A stretch of DNA of 33,218 nt from a virus (IMGVR_UViG_3300014903_000160:1-33218), one strand, 5' to 3'; positions 1 to 8,771 are shown, counted from the stretch's first letter. The notes: generated by a model not told the origin, from the sequence alone. Program-made: numbers and translations.

Positions 1-1279
1 AAGAGATTTTCCCCGGTGCATTACGACCCGCATTATAAAATCTCTCAAAGATAAGATTGAATGGGATAGGATCTACCTGAGTAATTCCCAAAAGATTAGA
101 CACCATACACCCAGCAGCGGAACCACGCCCCGGCCCAGTAATGTATCCTCTGGACCTAACAAAGCGGAGAATATCATCGACAATAAGAAAATAGCTAGAA
201 AGGCCAATCGAGGTAAAAACTTCCAATTCATTATTCACCCTTTCACCGTATTTAGCAAATTCATCGCTGTTCTTGTCAACGTGACCCATTTTCCTTTGCC
301 ATCCATCACGGTTCAGTTTCCTGAGATACTCTTCTGGAGTCATACCGTTTGGGCATTTAAATTCTGGTGGCTCTGGGGATTTAAGGATATTATAATCTTC
401 GCACATATCCAAAATCAAGTTGGTGTTCGCAAGCTCCTCATCAGTATGAAACTGCTTCATATCTTCATAAGAAGGAATATGATAATTGTTTGACTGAAAG
501 AATGTAATCAAAGACCTGTTAGCAACACCCTGTTTAAGCTCTCTCTGGATCTGTGAGATGTTCTTTTTAAAGTATGTGCATAGAAGCACTCTCTGATCTT
601 CTGCGTCCTCTCTCTCACAATAGTGAGCGTCTGGAGTCGCAACACATGGAGCACCAACTACTTTAGCAATTTGCCTAAGAGCATTTCCTACCATTCCAGC
701 AAACTTATTAATCTTAGAATCAATTAGCTGAATTTCAACAAAGAAGTTTTCTTTTCCAAACATAGTTTGAAGATTCTTTGCCATATGAACACCCTTCTTC
801 ATCCAGTCTGGATCAAGACGTTCTCCATCTGTGATAGCGTCAGCAAGTACAGAACCAAGATGTCCGCTAAAGCAAATTAGATTTCCTCTGTCGGCAGCTT
901 GAGCCAACATATCCATATCAATTCTTGGCTTGTGGTAAAAGTTTTCTTTCTTATTAGATAAAGAAATTACCCTTAGTAGGTCTTTCCACCCATTAAGATT
1001 CTTTGCGATGATTGGCTGATGAACTAATCTTTTGTTCTCTTTTTTCCTTACTGTCGCATCATCATCTGGGCAAATGTAAAGTTCGCTACCAAGAAGAGGT
1101 CTTAGTCCAGCAGATTTCATCTCTCTTGAGAAATCAACAGCACCGCTAACCGACCCATGATCTGTCAATGCACATGCAGATGCACCAATTTTCTGGATAC
1201 GCTCTGCAATATCATCACATTTGCTTAGACCGTCTAGTAGACTATATTCTGAGTGAACGTGTAACGGCGTGTATTTCAT
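1..1279 (-). CDS. dnaE: DNA polymerase III alpha subunit (DnaE type), 3' part cut by window edge
   Basis: About 426 N-terminal residues are visible before the frame leaves the window. They begin MKYTPLHVHSEYSLLDG, the PHP-domain signature of bacterial replicative C-family polymerases, followed by ALTDHGSV, CFSGHLGS and TPDAHY. The PHP metal ligands (HxH, TDH and the later His/Asp) look intact, unlike E. coli DnaE, so PHP-linked exonuclease activity is possible (inference). Near residues 365-420 the polymerase core starts, with GLSSYFLIVDDIL, GPGRGSAAG and FERFYN, which match E. coli GYFLIV, GPGRGSGAG and FERFLN. The catalytic PDxDxD motif would lie just outside the window. The ATG at 1279 overlaps the TAA of the nuclease gene upstream (TAATG), which implies coupled translation. 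Its role is chain elongation in phage DNA replication together with the DnaB-like helicase and primase of the same operon. Confidence 0.95.
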   Translation of the reverse strand, partial: MKYTPLHVHSEYSLLDGLSKCDDIAERIQKIGASACALTDHGSVSGAVDFSREMKSAGLRPLLGSELYICPDDDATVRKKENKRLVHQPIIAKNLNGWKDLLRVISLSNKKENFYHKPRIDMDMLAQAADRGNLICFSGHLGSVLADAITDGERLDPDWMKKGVHMAKNLQTMFGKENFFVEIQLIDSKINKFAGMVGNALRQIAKVVGAPCVATPDAHYCEREDAEDQRVLLCTYFKKNISQIQRELKQGVANRSLITFFQSNNYHIPSYEDMKQFHTDEELANTNLILDMCEDYNILKSPEPPEFKCPNGMTPEEYLRKLNRDGWQRKMGHVDKNSDEFAKYGERVNNELEVFTSIGLSSYFLIVDDILRFVRSRGYITGPGRGSAAGCMVSNLLGITQVDPIPFNLIFERFYNAGRNAPGKIS

Positions 1280-2367
1280 TAATCTTGAACCTTTCCTCCT
1301 CCAGAACCATACTTGCCTACAGTATATCCGGGAGCCATGTAGTGTTTAGTAACCCAGTCAATTCCTTTGAGCTTAATCATGTATCTGACTTGCTCACACT
1401 TACTCATTGTTTCACCATACTTCGTTCTCTGTCCGGGTCTATGTTCCTTTAGAGGTTCAATGTTAGTCCCTTCAAAAGTTGTCTTTCCAGCATGGCACAT
1501 CGTTCGACACTTCCAGCAATCCTTTGGTCTGATTCTTGGAAGTATCTGTGGCTCATCCGTATCCCTGATTTCCTCAAATCTTTTTCTCAGAATTTCTTCT
1601 GTTTGTTTCATGTCGGAATCTTGATAGTGGACAGTAAATGGACCACCAGTGTTGATGAAGTAGATTGTCATTAGGAATGTGTGAGCTTCTGGATATAGCC
1701 TTTTACAAGCATAGTGGTACATTCGCAACTGCGGATTATTGAATAAATTATTCTGATTATATTCTTTACCAGATGCCCAGTCTTTTCTCATTCCTGTTTT
1801 CCAGTCTACAACCTCATAGACACCATCACCGAGATCACTAACTAAGTCAATAGTCCCTTTTAGTGCTAAGTGTCCAGATAAATTATACTCTGGATATTCG
1901 TACTTTGCCCAATCTTCTTCGATCTCAAAGTCAAAATGAGGTTCCGCATCAACAACATCTCGCTGTCTCGGATCATACATGCCATCCTTATACTTTAGAG
2001 CTTTCCATGCCCAGCTTAGACAATCCTCAAAGTCTCTATCCCTCCAAGCGTTTTTGCCGGTATGGTAGTTGAAGAGTTGGGTGTAATGCTCGTATACCCT
2101 AGCACCGATTGAGTTTAGATATTCCGGCTCATAATTATCAGTAAAAACTTCTCCAATATCTTCGTCATCAATTACAGCTTTGCCTTCTTGTGCTGCCTTT
2201 TTGCATAGTGCTGTAATTTCTAGAATTTTATGAGTAATAGTGCCCTTGTCAGCTTTTTTACCACCAAGTCCACGCAAACCAAGCGTATATTCGGTATAGA
2301 ACTGCATGGGACAAGTCCTATGAGTATTAAAGGAACTACTTCTGAAATATACGATTGGGATACCCAT
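1279..2367 (-). CDS. Cas4/RecB-like PD-(D/E)XK nuclease with probable Fe-S cluster
   Basis: The 362-residue protein has the RecB-nuclease layout. A motif GTITHKILE (residues 42-50) supplies the early His. The catalytic core is GTIDLV (D174) followed by VVDWKTG (D188, K190), and then a QLRMYHYA helix like the QxxxY motif. C19 and the cluster C284, C287, C291 are spaced like the four cysteines that hold a 4Fe-4S cluster in Cas4 and AddB nucleases. Residues 300-362 form an extra tail ending in a Gly-rich segment. It probably processes DNA ends during replication or recombination, since it sits between the dNMP kinase and DnaE genes with a 1-nt gap and a 1-nt overlap. There is no CRISPR array nearby, so a role in spacer acquisition is not suggested. 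The family call is secure; the precise substrate is not. Confidence 0.88.
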   Translation of the reverse strand: MGIPIVYFRSSSFNTHRTCPMQFYTEYTLGLRGLGGKKADKGTITHKILEITALCKKAAQEGKAVIDDEDIGEVFTDNYEPEYLNSIGARVYEHYTQLFNYHTGKNAWRDRDFEDCLSWAWKALKYKDGMYDPRQRDVVDAEPHFDFEIEEDWAKYEYPEYNLSGHLALKGTIDLVSDLGDGVYEVVDWKTGMRKDWASGKEYNQNNLFNNPQLRMYHYACKRLYPEAHTFLMTIYFINTGGPFTVHYQDSDMKQTEEILRKRFEEIRDTDEPQILPRIRPKDCWKCRTMCHAGKTTFEGTNIEPLKEHRPGQRTKYGETMSKCEQVRYMIKLKGIDWVTKHYMAPGYTVGKYGSGGGKVQD

Positions 2368-2368
2368 A

Positions 2369-3118
2369 TTAAACTCCTAAATCTGTAAGGTTCTGACATT
2401 CCAGATCTTTCAATGCAAAGTAAACCTTTTTATTTAGTTCTGGAATCTGAAGGTTTTGATTATTGATAACAGTGTGGCACAATGACAAATTGACCTTTTC
2501 ACTAGCATGTGTATCTTTTGATTTAAAGATGTCACGCTTCAAGCCAAGGATCAGTGCCCCTTTTTCTTTCAATAAATTAATTTCATTCTCAAACCTAACA
2601 TCGCAGACAAGTGCAATCTTAGGATTATCTTTATTAATTCTTCTAACAAGCGTATCAACCCAGATATTCTCATACATATTCCTGAATACTTCCGTACCCA
2701 TATATTGTAGAAACTCTCTAATGGTCATAAAGCCTGTTTTTCCGGGAACCTTCTTTGGCATATCTTTCCACTTCAGGTGCGTAGACTCATTCTTATCATC
2801 ATCCGTTCCATATACCTTATTCTCAGGTATTCCAAAAACGTCAATCGCCATACGCTTCAATGGATCTGCCAACGCATACAGCTTTACGGAGTCCATTTGC
2901 TCCATAACAGCCTTTACATTTACGAAAGGTTCCTTGAATGGAAAATAGTCGTCATCAGTTGTTTCTCCAAAAACATCTGACACTTCTATGTTGCCATGCT
3001 TATCAAGTCTAGCTTTCTTGCAAACACCATCCTCAATTAACTTGAGCATAATGATGAAATTGCAGCATGTGTTTTTGCCGCTTTGCTTTTTACCGGCAAA
3101 TCCAATAATCTGTGTCAT
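2369..3118 (-). CDS. Deoxynucleoside monophosphate kinase-like protein
   Basis: The 249-residue protein opens with IIGFAGKKQSGKNT, a P-loop of the type in phage deoxynucleotide monophosphate kinases (T4 gp1 family). Further on come FLQYMGTEVFR, ENIWVD and ALVCDVRFENEI, which are landmarks of the same family. The middle carries a dNMP-kinase-like lid region rich in Lys and Asp. It would phosphorylate dNMPs to dNDPs in the cytoplasm with ATP, linking dTMP made by ThyA and dCMP/dUMP metabolism to the dNTP pool. The ATG at 3118 directly follows the TAA of the upstream gene, and the stop lies 1 nt before the nuclease start. Nucleotide specificity cannot be read from the sequence. Confidence 0.85.
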   Translation of the reverse strand: MTQIIGFAGKKQSGKNTCCNFIIMLKLIEDGVCKKARLDKHGNIEVSDVFGETTDDDYFPFKEPFVNVKAVMEQMDSVKLYALADPLKRMAIDVFGIPENKVYGTDDDKNESTHLKWKDMPKKVPGKTGFMTIREFLQYMGTEVFRNMYENIWVDTLVRRINKDNPKIALVCDVRFENEINLLKEKGALILGLKRDIFKSKDTHASEKVNLSLCHTVINNQNLQIPELNKKVYFALKDLECQNLTDLGV

Positions 3119-3346
3119 TTACTGATCTCCATATTTTTCTTCGAGCAATTCTAGCATTTCTAGCCTGTCTGTTGCGTCAACTAATTTGTTCAATGCTTCG
3201 TCTAGGTTGTCCAGATAGTCTTGTGTCGAATGTTCTCCGACACCAGCAGAACTATGAAACAGTAGCTCGAACGACATCAAGGCAGCTTGATAGTCTGATT
3301 CAGCTTTGTTATACAAGTAGTCGATTGCATGTCTTTTAACGCTCAT
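3119..3346 (-). CDS. Small helical protein of unknown function
   Basis: This 75-residue protein is not recognised. It is predicted by eye to be almost all helix: an N-terminal basic segment (MSVKRHAIDYLYNK) and an acidic C-terminal helix (EMLELLEEKYGDQ). It has no Cys and no membrane segment. The start ATG at 3346 overlaps the stop of the primase gene in an ATGA junction, and its own TAA abuts the dNMP-kinase ATG. It is therefore embedded in the replication operon and is likely translated as part of it. A small accessory or regulatory subunit for primase or polymerase is conceivable, but nothing in the sequence shows it. Confidence 0.75.
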   Translation of the reverse strand: MSVKRHAIDYLYNKAESDYQAALMSFELLFHSSAGVGEHSTQDYLDNLDEALNKLVDATDRLEMLELLEEKYGDQ

Positions 3347-4488
3347 TGATATACCTCTTTTGCTTGATTGATTAATGGTAAAATATCTTCTGTAACCTCG
3401 TTGGTGCTCATTTCACCAACATCGCTTTTATTAATATCAACTATATAAACCCTATAGGTTCTTTCAAGTTGATCTTTAATTTTCTCAGCAGCCTCTTGTC
3501 CGGCATTGTTTTCATCATTATCCATTATAATAACAACTGTTAATGCACCCGATTCATCTATAAGATGTCTCTGAGGTGGGTTTAGCGATGTACCGAACAG
3601 GGCTACAGAGTTATGAATACCTGATTCCTCAAGTCTCCATACGTTTCCGGGGGATTCTACAAGTATTATCACTCCGCTAGAGACAATATGTTCTTTGGCC
3701 TTATGATAATTATACAATGCTTTTTCCTTCTCAAACCCTTTTGTGTGCCTCCATTTCGGAAAATAAAAGCAATCTTTTTGAGGATCGTGATAAGAGCCGC
3801 ATTTTTCACATGCATCGAATATACTTCTTCCAGTAAACCCGATGATAGTTTCTCCGAGGTCATCATAAACTGGAACAACTGCTCGATTAAACATTGGCTT
3901 ACCATAGGTCTTGCAAGTACCAACGTCATAATCATCAAGGACTTCTATTCCGTATCCACGTTTGAGATAATATTGAGATGGAATCTCTACTCTGTCTCTA
4001 TAAAAGTCTCTTGTTATTGTTCCACGAGCTTTGCTGCCAGACAAGCCAGAAACCATTCGGTTAAATTCATGGTTGCCAGAATCAATTGATTGACCCTTTA
4101 GACCATTAAAGTTTAATTTATATCTGTCCAGCAAGAACTCGATAGTCTGATCGAAAGATACTGTTTTATCCCCCGGAACATTCCAACCATATTTGATTCG
4201 TGAAAGTCCTCCACGAATCATACTTAACAATGAAGTCCCAAAATGAGCTTCACATCCATGAGTCCTACATTTGTAATGAACTCTATAGTCTGCATCATAG
4301 TAAAGATTCAAAGCTGTCTTGTTATCACCGCCGTGAATAAAACATTCTGAGAAATAAACTTTCTGACCTCGATGGTGTTCAACATCAAAGTAGTCATAAA
4401 TATCTTCAAGATTATCTAGGACGACTTCTGTTAGCTCATTTATCTTTGATTGATCTTTATATTTAGAAAGCCACGTCTTCTTCGTCAT
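3343..4488 (-). CDS. DnaG-like DNA primase with CHCC zinc finger and TOPRIM domain
   Basis: The 381-residue protein has an N-terminal zinc-binding region (C49, H52, C74, C79), the CHCC arrangement of DnaG-type primases. A second Cys/His group lies at C227, C230, H234 and C240, inside the polymerase core. The TOPRIM site is clear, with VESPGN (E278) and IIMDNDEN (D323, D325), which would bind the catalytic metals. It would make RNA primers for lagging-strand synthesis. The frame is open to a GTG at 4512, but ATG 4488 is preferred because the GTG has its possible Shine-Dalgarno sequence too close, while GGAAGAAGAAG precedes the ATG. The 5' end overlaps the helicase gene by 26 nt. It lacks an obvious DnaG C-terminal helicase-binding domain of full length. 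Confidence 0.9.
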   Translation of the reverse strand: MTKKTWLSKYKDQSKINELTEVVLDNLEDIYDYFDVEHHRGQKVYFSECFIHGGDNKTALNLYYDADYRVHYKCRTHGCEAHFGTSLLSMIRGGLSRIKYGWNVPGDKTVSFDQTIEFLLDRYKLNFNGLKGQSIDSGNHEFNRMVSGLSGSKARGTITRDFYRDRVEIPSQYYLKRGYGIEVLDDYDVGTCKTYGKPMFNRAVVPVYDDLGETIIGFTGRSIFDACEKCGSYHDPQKDCFYFPKWRHTKGFEKEKALYNYHKAKEHIVSSGVIILVESPGNVWRLEESGIHNSVALFGTSLNPPQRHLIDESGALTVVIIMDNDENNAGQEAAEKIKDQLERTYRVYIVDINKSDVGEMSTNEVTEDILPLINQAKEVYQ

Positions 4489-5917
4489 CTTCTTCTTCCG
4501 TATAAGAACCACCTTCTGCTAATTCATAAGCTGTTTGTCCTTCGGTGAGTTTTGCATATGCACCTTTCATGAGGACATTGATATAATCGCCATCGTCTAG
4601 TCCCTCGCCATGTCTAGCGATAATTGGTACTAGCTTTCGGTTGCCATTTTCAGGCCCATCTTGTGCGATCTCTTCATCTGATTTCTGCTTATAAATCGTA
4701 AAGTTTGAACATAGCCACATGATTCTATCAGAACCACTAGCCGCATCAGTTGATTCTTTATTAATACCATCCCTATTAAGCTGAATGAAAGAAAGGATTG
4801 GTACTTCGTATCGAAGTGCGAAGTTGTGTAACGCAGTCATCATGAAACCTAGAAGCTGAAATTCCTTGAGGTCGCTCTTGGCAAGCTCAGATGCTTCCAT
4901 AAGTTTCAAATAGTCATAAACAATAACGCAGTCTTTTGCTTTGCCTTGGTCATTAAGACCAACTACTTTGGCAATCCAACGCCGCATGATTGATACTTGA
5001 TCCTCGAATGGTTTGCCACCAATGTTTTTATGGTAGAACGGAATGTTCTTTTTCTTATTAGCCAACTCCATAAGGGAGTTTTTCCTAAAGTCATTCTTAG
5101 CAAATTGACCAGTTTCAATATCATTGATAGTGGCTTTACCAGCAGTTCCATATGAAAGCATGGAGCCTCCACGATTTTGCTGGTCTTTCTTTGTCATCTC
5201 GGTATCGAGATAGAGAACAGGAATATCTCGGTTAGCAATATCCGCCCCCATGTTAAGGCCAATCAAGCTCTTACCAACCTTGGTTCTAGCTCCGATAACA
5301 TTCACGGTTCCCTTTCTCAATCCACCACCGATTGCAAAGTCATACTTTGTAAATCCAGTGGCAATACCGATTTGGTCAATTTGATTCTCTGCCCTATCTT
5401 CTAGGTACTCATCCAAGTCACCGAACAAAAGTTCAGGTGCATCGTCATGGTCATTAAGAAGAGAGGTGAAGTCAAAGATTGATTCTTCTGCAAGCCCCAA
5501 GATATGAGATACAGACTCATCACCCTTTAATTGCAAATATTTCTCTTTGGTATCATCAAGCTGATCTACCATCATTCTAGCTATTTGTAGCTTCCTCGCC
5601 TTTGCAGCGAACTTTCTGACGTTCTCAAAAAGAACAGGAAACTTCATGATTGCATTTAGATGTGCGATCTCATTTTTATTGTTAAAGAAATCACTAAGAC
5701 CTATCTCTTTAGCAGATGATAAGATCGAAGGTACATCAATTTGCCTTGTATCATCTTCCTCTAATAGTCTTTTTACGCAAGCAAAAATTATAGAGTTAGA
5801 ATCAATAGTAAAAGTGTTGGTATCTACAATGTCAGCAACATCAAAATACGCCTCAGAGCCATGTCTAACAATACCTGATAGAACTGCTCTCTCTGCTGCT
5901 GGATCAGCTAAAATCAT
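4463..5917 (-). CDS. dnaB: DnaB-family replicative DNA helicase
   Basis: The 484-residue protein has a DnaB N-terminal helical domain beginning LADPAAERAVLSG (compare the PxxxExERAVLG start of bacterial DnaB), then a RecA-like ATPase core. Walker A is GARTKVGKS (residues 209-217), the catalytic Glu is in YLDTEM (E240), and Walker B is VIVYDYLKL (331-339). A later segment, FIQLNRDG, resembles the DnaB H3/H4 region. It would form a hexamer, encircle the lagging strand and unwind DNA 5' to 3' with the phage primase encoded just downstream. The C-terminus is very acidic (EEEDDEEDVAF), which may act as a protein-binding tail like that of SSB (inference). The Shine-Dalgarno region lies in the tail of the preceding zinc-finger gene, 5 nt away. 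Confidence 0.95.
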   Translation of the reverse strand: MILADPAAERAVLSGIVRHGSEAYFDVADIVDTNTFTIDSNSIIFACVKRLLEEDDTRQIDVPSILSSAKEIGLSDFFNNKNEIAHLNAIMKFPVLFENVRKFAAKARKLQIARMMVDQLDDTKEKYLQLKGDESVSHILGLAEESIFDFTSLLNDHDDAPELLFGDLDEYLEDRAENQIDQIGIATGFTKYDFAIGGGLRKGTVNVIGARTKVGKSLIGLNMGADIANRDIPVLYLDTEMTKKDQQNRGGSMLSYGTAGKATINDIETGQFAKNDFRKNSLMELANKKKNIPFYHKNIGGKPFEDQVSIMRRWIAKVVGLNDQGKAKDCVIVYDYLKLMEASELAKSDLKEFQLLGFMMTALHNFALRYEVPILSFIQLNRDGINKESTDAASGSDRIMWLCSNFTIYKQKSDEEIAQDGPENGNRKLVPIIARHGEGLDDGDYINVLMKGAYAKLTEGQTAYELAEGGSYTEEEDDEEDVAF

Positions 5918-5922
5918 TTAAA

Positions 5923-6486
5923 TCACCATCCCGCTTGAGTAGAACAAGAATTACATTTCCAACGATTAACATTTGCGACAAGTGCAGAAGAAACTTCATA
6001 TTCATCTCCACACACACAACAATCGACATCAACTAAAGATGACTGCCTTTTAGGTTTTTTAAAGCTAGTTCTTTGACTTCTAGCCTTCTCATCTTCTGCT
6101 GATGCGTTACTCAATTCTACTCGCTCATTTGCATCAAGACCAGCATTACCGATCATTTCTTCAAACTTATTTTCTCTTGGTCTATCAATATCCATAGGTA
6201 AAACTCTACAGGACTTTCCCCTAGAGCCTCTGCTTTTACCTTTTCTCTTGGATTTTCTCTTGCCAGACCTTCTGCCTGAATCCTCTTGAGCTTGAGCTTT
6301 ACTCTTAGAGTTTCCTCTGCCTTTTCTTCTTTTATTAGGTGAGCCTTCCCTTGTAGAATGAATGTGAGTGTTAAACGTCTTTTCTTCTTCTTGGGGTTGT
6401 GGCTCATTATTACCACCCAGCAACTCTACTAAATCATCCTCGCTTAATTTATCTAATAGTTTTGCTATGAGTTCTTTTTTATTCAT
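5923..6486 (-). CDS. Basic linker protein with C-terminal zinc ribbon, function unknown
   Basis: The 187-residue protein has three parts. Residues 1-25 form an acidic helical start (KKELIAKLLDKLSEDDLVELL). Residues 40-95 are a very Lys/Arg/Gly/Ser-rich low-complexity stretch that would bind nucleic acid non-specifically or be disordered. The C-terminus carries CCVCGDEYEV and later KCNSCS, a four-Cys zinc ribbon. It lies directly upstream of the helicase gene, a place where helicase loaders are often encoded, but no loader ATPase motifs are present. The start ATG follows AAAGGTGATGAA and overlaps the end of the upstream gene. A single-stranded DNA-binding or loading role is possible and unproven. 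Confidence 0.75.
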   Translation of the reverse strand: MNKKELIAKLLDKLSEDDLVELLGGNNEPQPQEEEKTFNTHIHSTREGSPNKRRKGRGNSKSKAQAQEDSGRRSGKRKSKRKGKSRGSRGKSCRVLPMDIDRPRENKFEEMIGNAGLDANERVELSNASAEDEKARSQRTSFKKPKRQSSLVDVDCCVCGDEYEVSSALVANVNRWKCNSCSTQAGW

Positions 6487-6971
6487 TTCATCACCTTTGC
6501 CCTTTGCAGGTTCACAAACAAATCTCCTATATTTTTTACAGAAGTTGCTAAATATGTTAATCTCTCTGCACGTTGCTCTGCATAATTTTTAAGACGCAAC
6601 AAGTCTTTTGTGTGGGAGTTCTCATTTACAGCTTGTATGAATTGACTATCCCATGAGCCTCTGTACTGAGCTTCCTTGCCAGAAATCAGAGACTTTATTT
6701 TATTAGCTGCCCACTTTGCTCTTGCAGATTCTCTATTGTAGCACCTTTGCAGATGAAAAGAAAAACCAGCAAGAAGAATAGCCGCTTGAGCACAATCTTC
6801 AATACTCAACCGTTCCATTTGTTCTCTGGACATAGACATATATTTCTTGACTTCGGTTTCCTGTTCATGCGTTTCAGAATAACCAGACAATCCGACCTTG
6901 GTTTCATATTCATCCAAAGCGACATCTAGTTTTCCCATCTGGTCTAACGCGATTGAATTATCTCTTTCCAT
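6483..6971 (-). CDS. Helical protein of unknown function
   Basis: The 162-residue protein is not recognised. It is mostly charged helix, with two Cys (DCAQAA and QRCYN) and a central segment, FHLQRCYNRESARAKWAAN, that may pack as a helical hairpin. There is no signal peptide or membrane span. The start ATG at 6971 has an AGGTGGAGG purine tract just upstream and overlaps the end of the VSR-like endonuclease gene by 28 nt. Position between a recombinase/endonuclease pair and the helicase suggests a role in replication or recombination, for example a mediator, but this is only context. Confidence 0.72.
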   Translation of the reverse strand: MERDNSIALDQMGKLDVALDEYETKVGLSGYSETHEQETEVKKYMSMSREQMERLSIEDCAQAAILLAGFSFHLQRCYNRESARAKWAANKIKSLISGKEAQYRGSWDSQFIQAVNENSHTKDLLRLKNYAEQRAERLTYLATSVKNIGDLFVNLQRAKVMK

Positions 6972-7351
6972 TCCTCCACCTTTTTATCATATGGTAGTTC
7001 AATGAGAGTGATGTTATTTGTTTCACACCAATCTCTTTTGTCGGTATCATTCTTTCTCTGATTTAGAAAGTCCTGTGCGGAAGCATGGTACATAGTATTA
7101 AACTTATAATGCTGTTGACCATGAACTTCCACAGCTAATTTAATATTATTAATAAAGAAGTCTAGATATTGAGTCTTACTTCTTGGTTTGATAGGAACTT
7201 CTTCAAGAATACGCATTGTCGGAAACAACTCGTAAAGAATTTTCCTAGCCTCAGTGTGGAGTTTTGATCTACGTCTAGAATCGCTTGCAGTAACAATATC
7301 TCCAGTTGGCTTCCAAGTGCTTACATTTCCATGTAAATCTCTTACTTTCAT
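6944..7351 (-). CDS. VSR/DUF559-like PD-(D/E)XK endonuclease
   Basis: The 135-residue protein has the layout of very-short-patch-repair-like nucleases. There is a basic N-terminus, HTEARKILYELFP, then LDFFINNIKLAVEVHGQQH, in which the Asp of LDF and the Glu of VEV with following His/Gln form the nuclease core. The distal part has RKNDTDKRDWC and ITLIELPY, typical of this fold, in which a helix with R..D..K is followed by a strand. It may be a resolvase-like or nicking endonuclease, or a free-standing homing-type enzyme like those common in phages. The ATG overlaps the end of the RecA-like gene in an ATGA junction, favouring a built-in recombination role over a recent insertion. The catalytic triad assignment is by eye. 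Confidence 0.8.
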   Translation of the reverse strand: MKVRDLHGNVSTWKPTGDIVTASDSRRRSKLHTEARKILYELFPTMRILEEVPIKPRSKTQYLDFFINNIKLAVEVHGQQHYKFNTMYHASAQDFLNQRKNDTDKRDWCETNNITLIELPYDKKVEEWKEIIQSR

Positions 7352-8340
7352 GCCATGCCTACCATCTCGAATACCTGTTGCCTTAATTCATCATAGTATT
7401 CTGGGTTATTCTCTAGATAAGTTGCAAAGTTAGACATACCTTGAACCTTCTCACCATTAGGTAAAGTTAGCCAAGTCTTTCCTTCTACTAATCCATAATC
7501 CTTAGCCAATTCAGCTAATTCATATTCATTCCAGATACCATGCCCATACTTAATTATACTCGTAACTTTTTGCCCCGGAGCACCGATAGCAGAGTTTTCT
7601 ACAACCCAGTTGACCTTTTGACCAATCTGAGTTTCACCTTGCATGAGAGGTTGCTTGTGAGTAGCCCACAGTTTTACATCTTGAGCGTACTTTAAAGCAC
7701 TGCCTGATTTCTCTACCTTACTCTTACCTGCACCAAACTTTTGGATGTTAGCCATCAGGTGAGTAATACCAACGAGAGTAACTCTATTGATTGGTAGCAC
7801 ATTTGCGAATCTTCTGGTAAACTTTGCTAGATATCTGTTCATGGCAGCTACCTGAACGTCCGTAATGTCACCAGAGAGTTCTGACTCTGCGGCAAGTGCA
7901 GAGAAAGAGTCAATCACACAAACGGCATGTGGTTCGTTGTGAATGATTTGGTCAAAGATAGCAAGATATTTTTCACCAGATAGGATATTGCCCTTTGTTG
8001 AACCCACAACCTTTAAGCTGTCTGGGTCAAATTGCAAGCCCTTGATTCCTTCCAAGTCTCTTTTCTTTAGTCTACCTTCAATGTTTCCGTAGTAGATCTT
8101 TCTTTTCTCGTCGTTCTCTAGCTTTGCCTTTTGTGCATTTTTACAAAATTGTAAAGCATGGACGGTTTTTCCAATCTTTTCTGGGCCTGTCATAATAAAC
8201 AGACTACCTTCTGGAACACCACCACCAAGTGCAATATCAATCTTTGGCGTAACAGGAATCACTGGTGGAGGATTATCAACGATGTATGACGCTTCCAAAA
8301 GAACGTCACCAAATTCCTTCAAAATATCTTTTTCACTCAT
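7348..8340 (-). CDS. RecA/UvsX-like recombinase
   Basis: The 330-residue protein is a RecA-fold ATPase. It has ALGGGVPEGSLFIMTGPEKIGKT (Walker A GPEKIGKT, residues 52-59) and Walker B VCVIDSFSAL (139-149), preceded by a beta strand YYGNIEGR, where the Glu parallels the RecA catalytic Glu region. After it come LVGITHLMANIQ and a loop GAGKSKVEKSG, resembling the RecA motif with the L2 DNA-binding loop. Length is close to bacterial RecA (about 350) but it lacks the long RecA C-terminal domain. It would form filaments on single-stranded DNA and promote strand exchange and recombination-dependent replication. Start and stop overlap neighbours by 4 nt on both sides. It is placed nearer RecA/UvsX than Sak4 on length, with modest certainty. 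Confidence 0.88.
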   Translation of the reverse strand: MSEKDILKEFGDVLLEASYIVDNPPPVIPVTPKIDIALGGGVPEGSLFIMTGPEKIGKTVHALQFCKNAQKAKLENDEKRKIYYGNIEGRLKKRDLEGIKGLQFDPDSLKVVGSTKGNILSGEKYLAIFDQIIHNEPHAVCVIDSFSALAAESELSGDITDVQVAAMNRYLAKFTRRFANVLPINRVTLVGITHLMANIQKFGAGKSKVEKSGSALKYAQDVKLWATHKQPLMQGETQIGQKVNWVVENSAIGAPGQKVTSIIKYGHGIWNEYELAELAKDYGLVEGKTWLTLPNGEKVQGMSNFATYLENNPEYYDELRQQVFEMVGMA

Positions 8341-8771
8341 TCTAAGTCCTTTAATCTTGATACGATAGATTTCTTCTTGTTGCTAGAGTCGAATTTCTTC
8401 TTCTCAGAAAAATCATATTCAACTGTCTTAGCTATCTTCTTAGCAATTTCTTGCTTTTCCTTATACTCTTGCAATACATTTTTTAAGAACGGACTTCTCA
8501 AAGAGTAGCACTTCCACATTCTTTTATCGTTCAATGCAGAAATAACTACATGTTCTCCGTACTCTTTTATTAGCTTGTTGGCAAGAGTAATCTGATATCT
8601 ATAGAATTTTAACCAATCTTTCAACTCCCAAAACTTGAGAGGAAGTTCTTTGTTCTCAGTTTTAGCTTTCTTTTCACAGATTAATTCTGTTACATACTGA
8701 GCGGCATGTACCCACCCGTTAGGAGAATATCGTGATGGGTACTTACTTTTTTCTGTTCTTTTATTAGCCAT
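8337..8771 (-). CDS. Unknown lysine-rich protein encoded beside the recombinase
   Basis: The 144-residue protein (from ATG 8771, MANKRTEKS) is not recognised. Its core has KFWELKDWLKFYRYQ followed by ITLANKLIKEYGEHVV, giving amphipathic aromatic-rich helices, and the tail is strongly basic (SSNKKKSIVSRLKDLE). The same frame is open further upstream to 8816, but the ATG at 8771 overlaps the stop of the HTH gene by a few bases, the arrangement used through this operon. It is coupled to the recombinase by an ATGA overlap, so a recombination accessory or DNA-binding role is plausible. No catalytic motif is visible. Confidence 0.72.
   Translation of the reverse strand: MANKRTEKSKYPSRYSPNGWVHAAQYVTELICEKKAKTENKELPLKFWELKDWLKFYRYQITLANKLIKEYGEHVVISALNDKRMWKCYSLRSPFLKNVLQEYKEKQEIAKKIAKTVEYDFSEKKKFDSSNKKKSIVSRLKDLE

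Noticed and set aside
1168-2072. Plus-strand open frames opposite the Cas4-like nuclease gene and elsewhere
   Set aside because: They lie opposite strongly supported minus-strand genes, lack ribosome sites and have no recognisable domains; no real plus-strand gene was found in the window.
6153-6416. Overlapping minus-strand frame inside the basic zinc-ribbon gene
   Set aside because: It is a low-complexity shadow of the Lys/Arg-rich linker of the 187-residue protein without a ribosome site.
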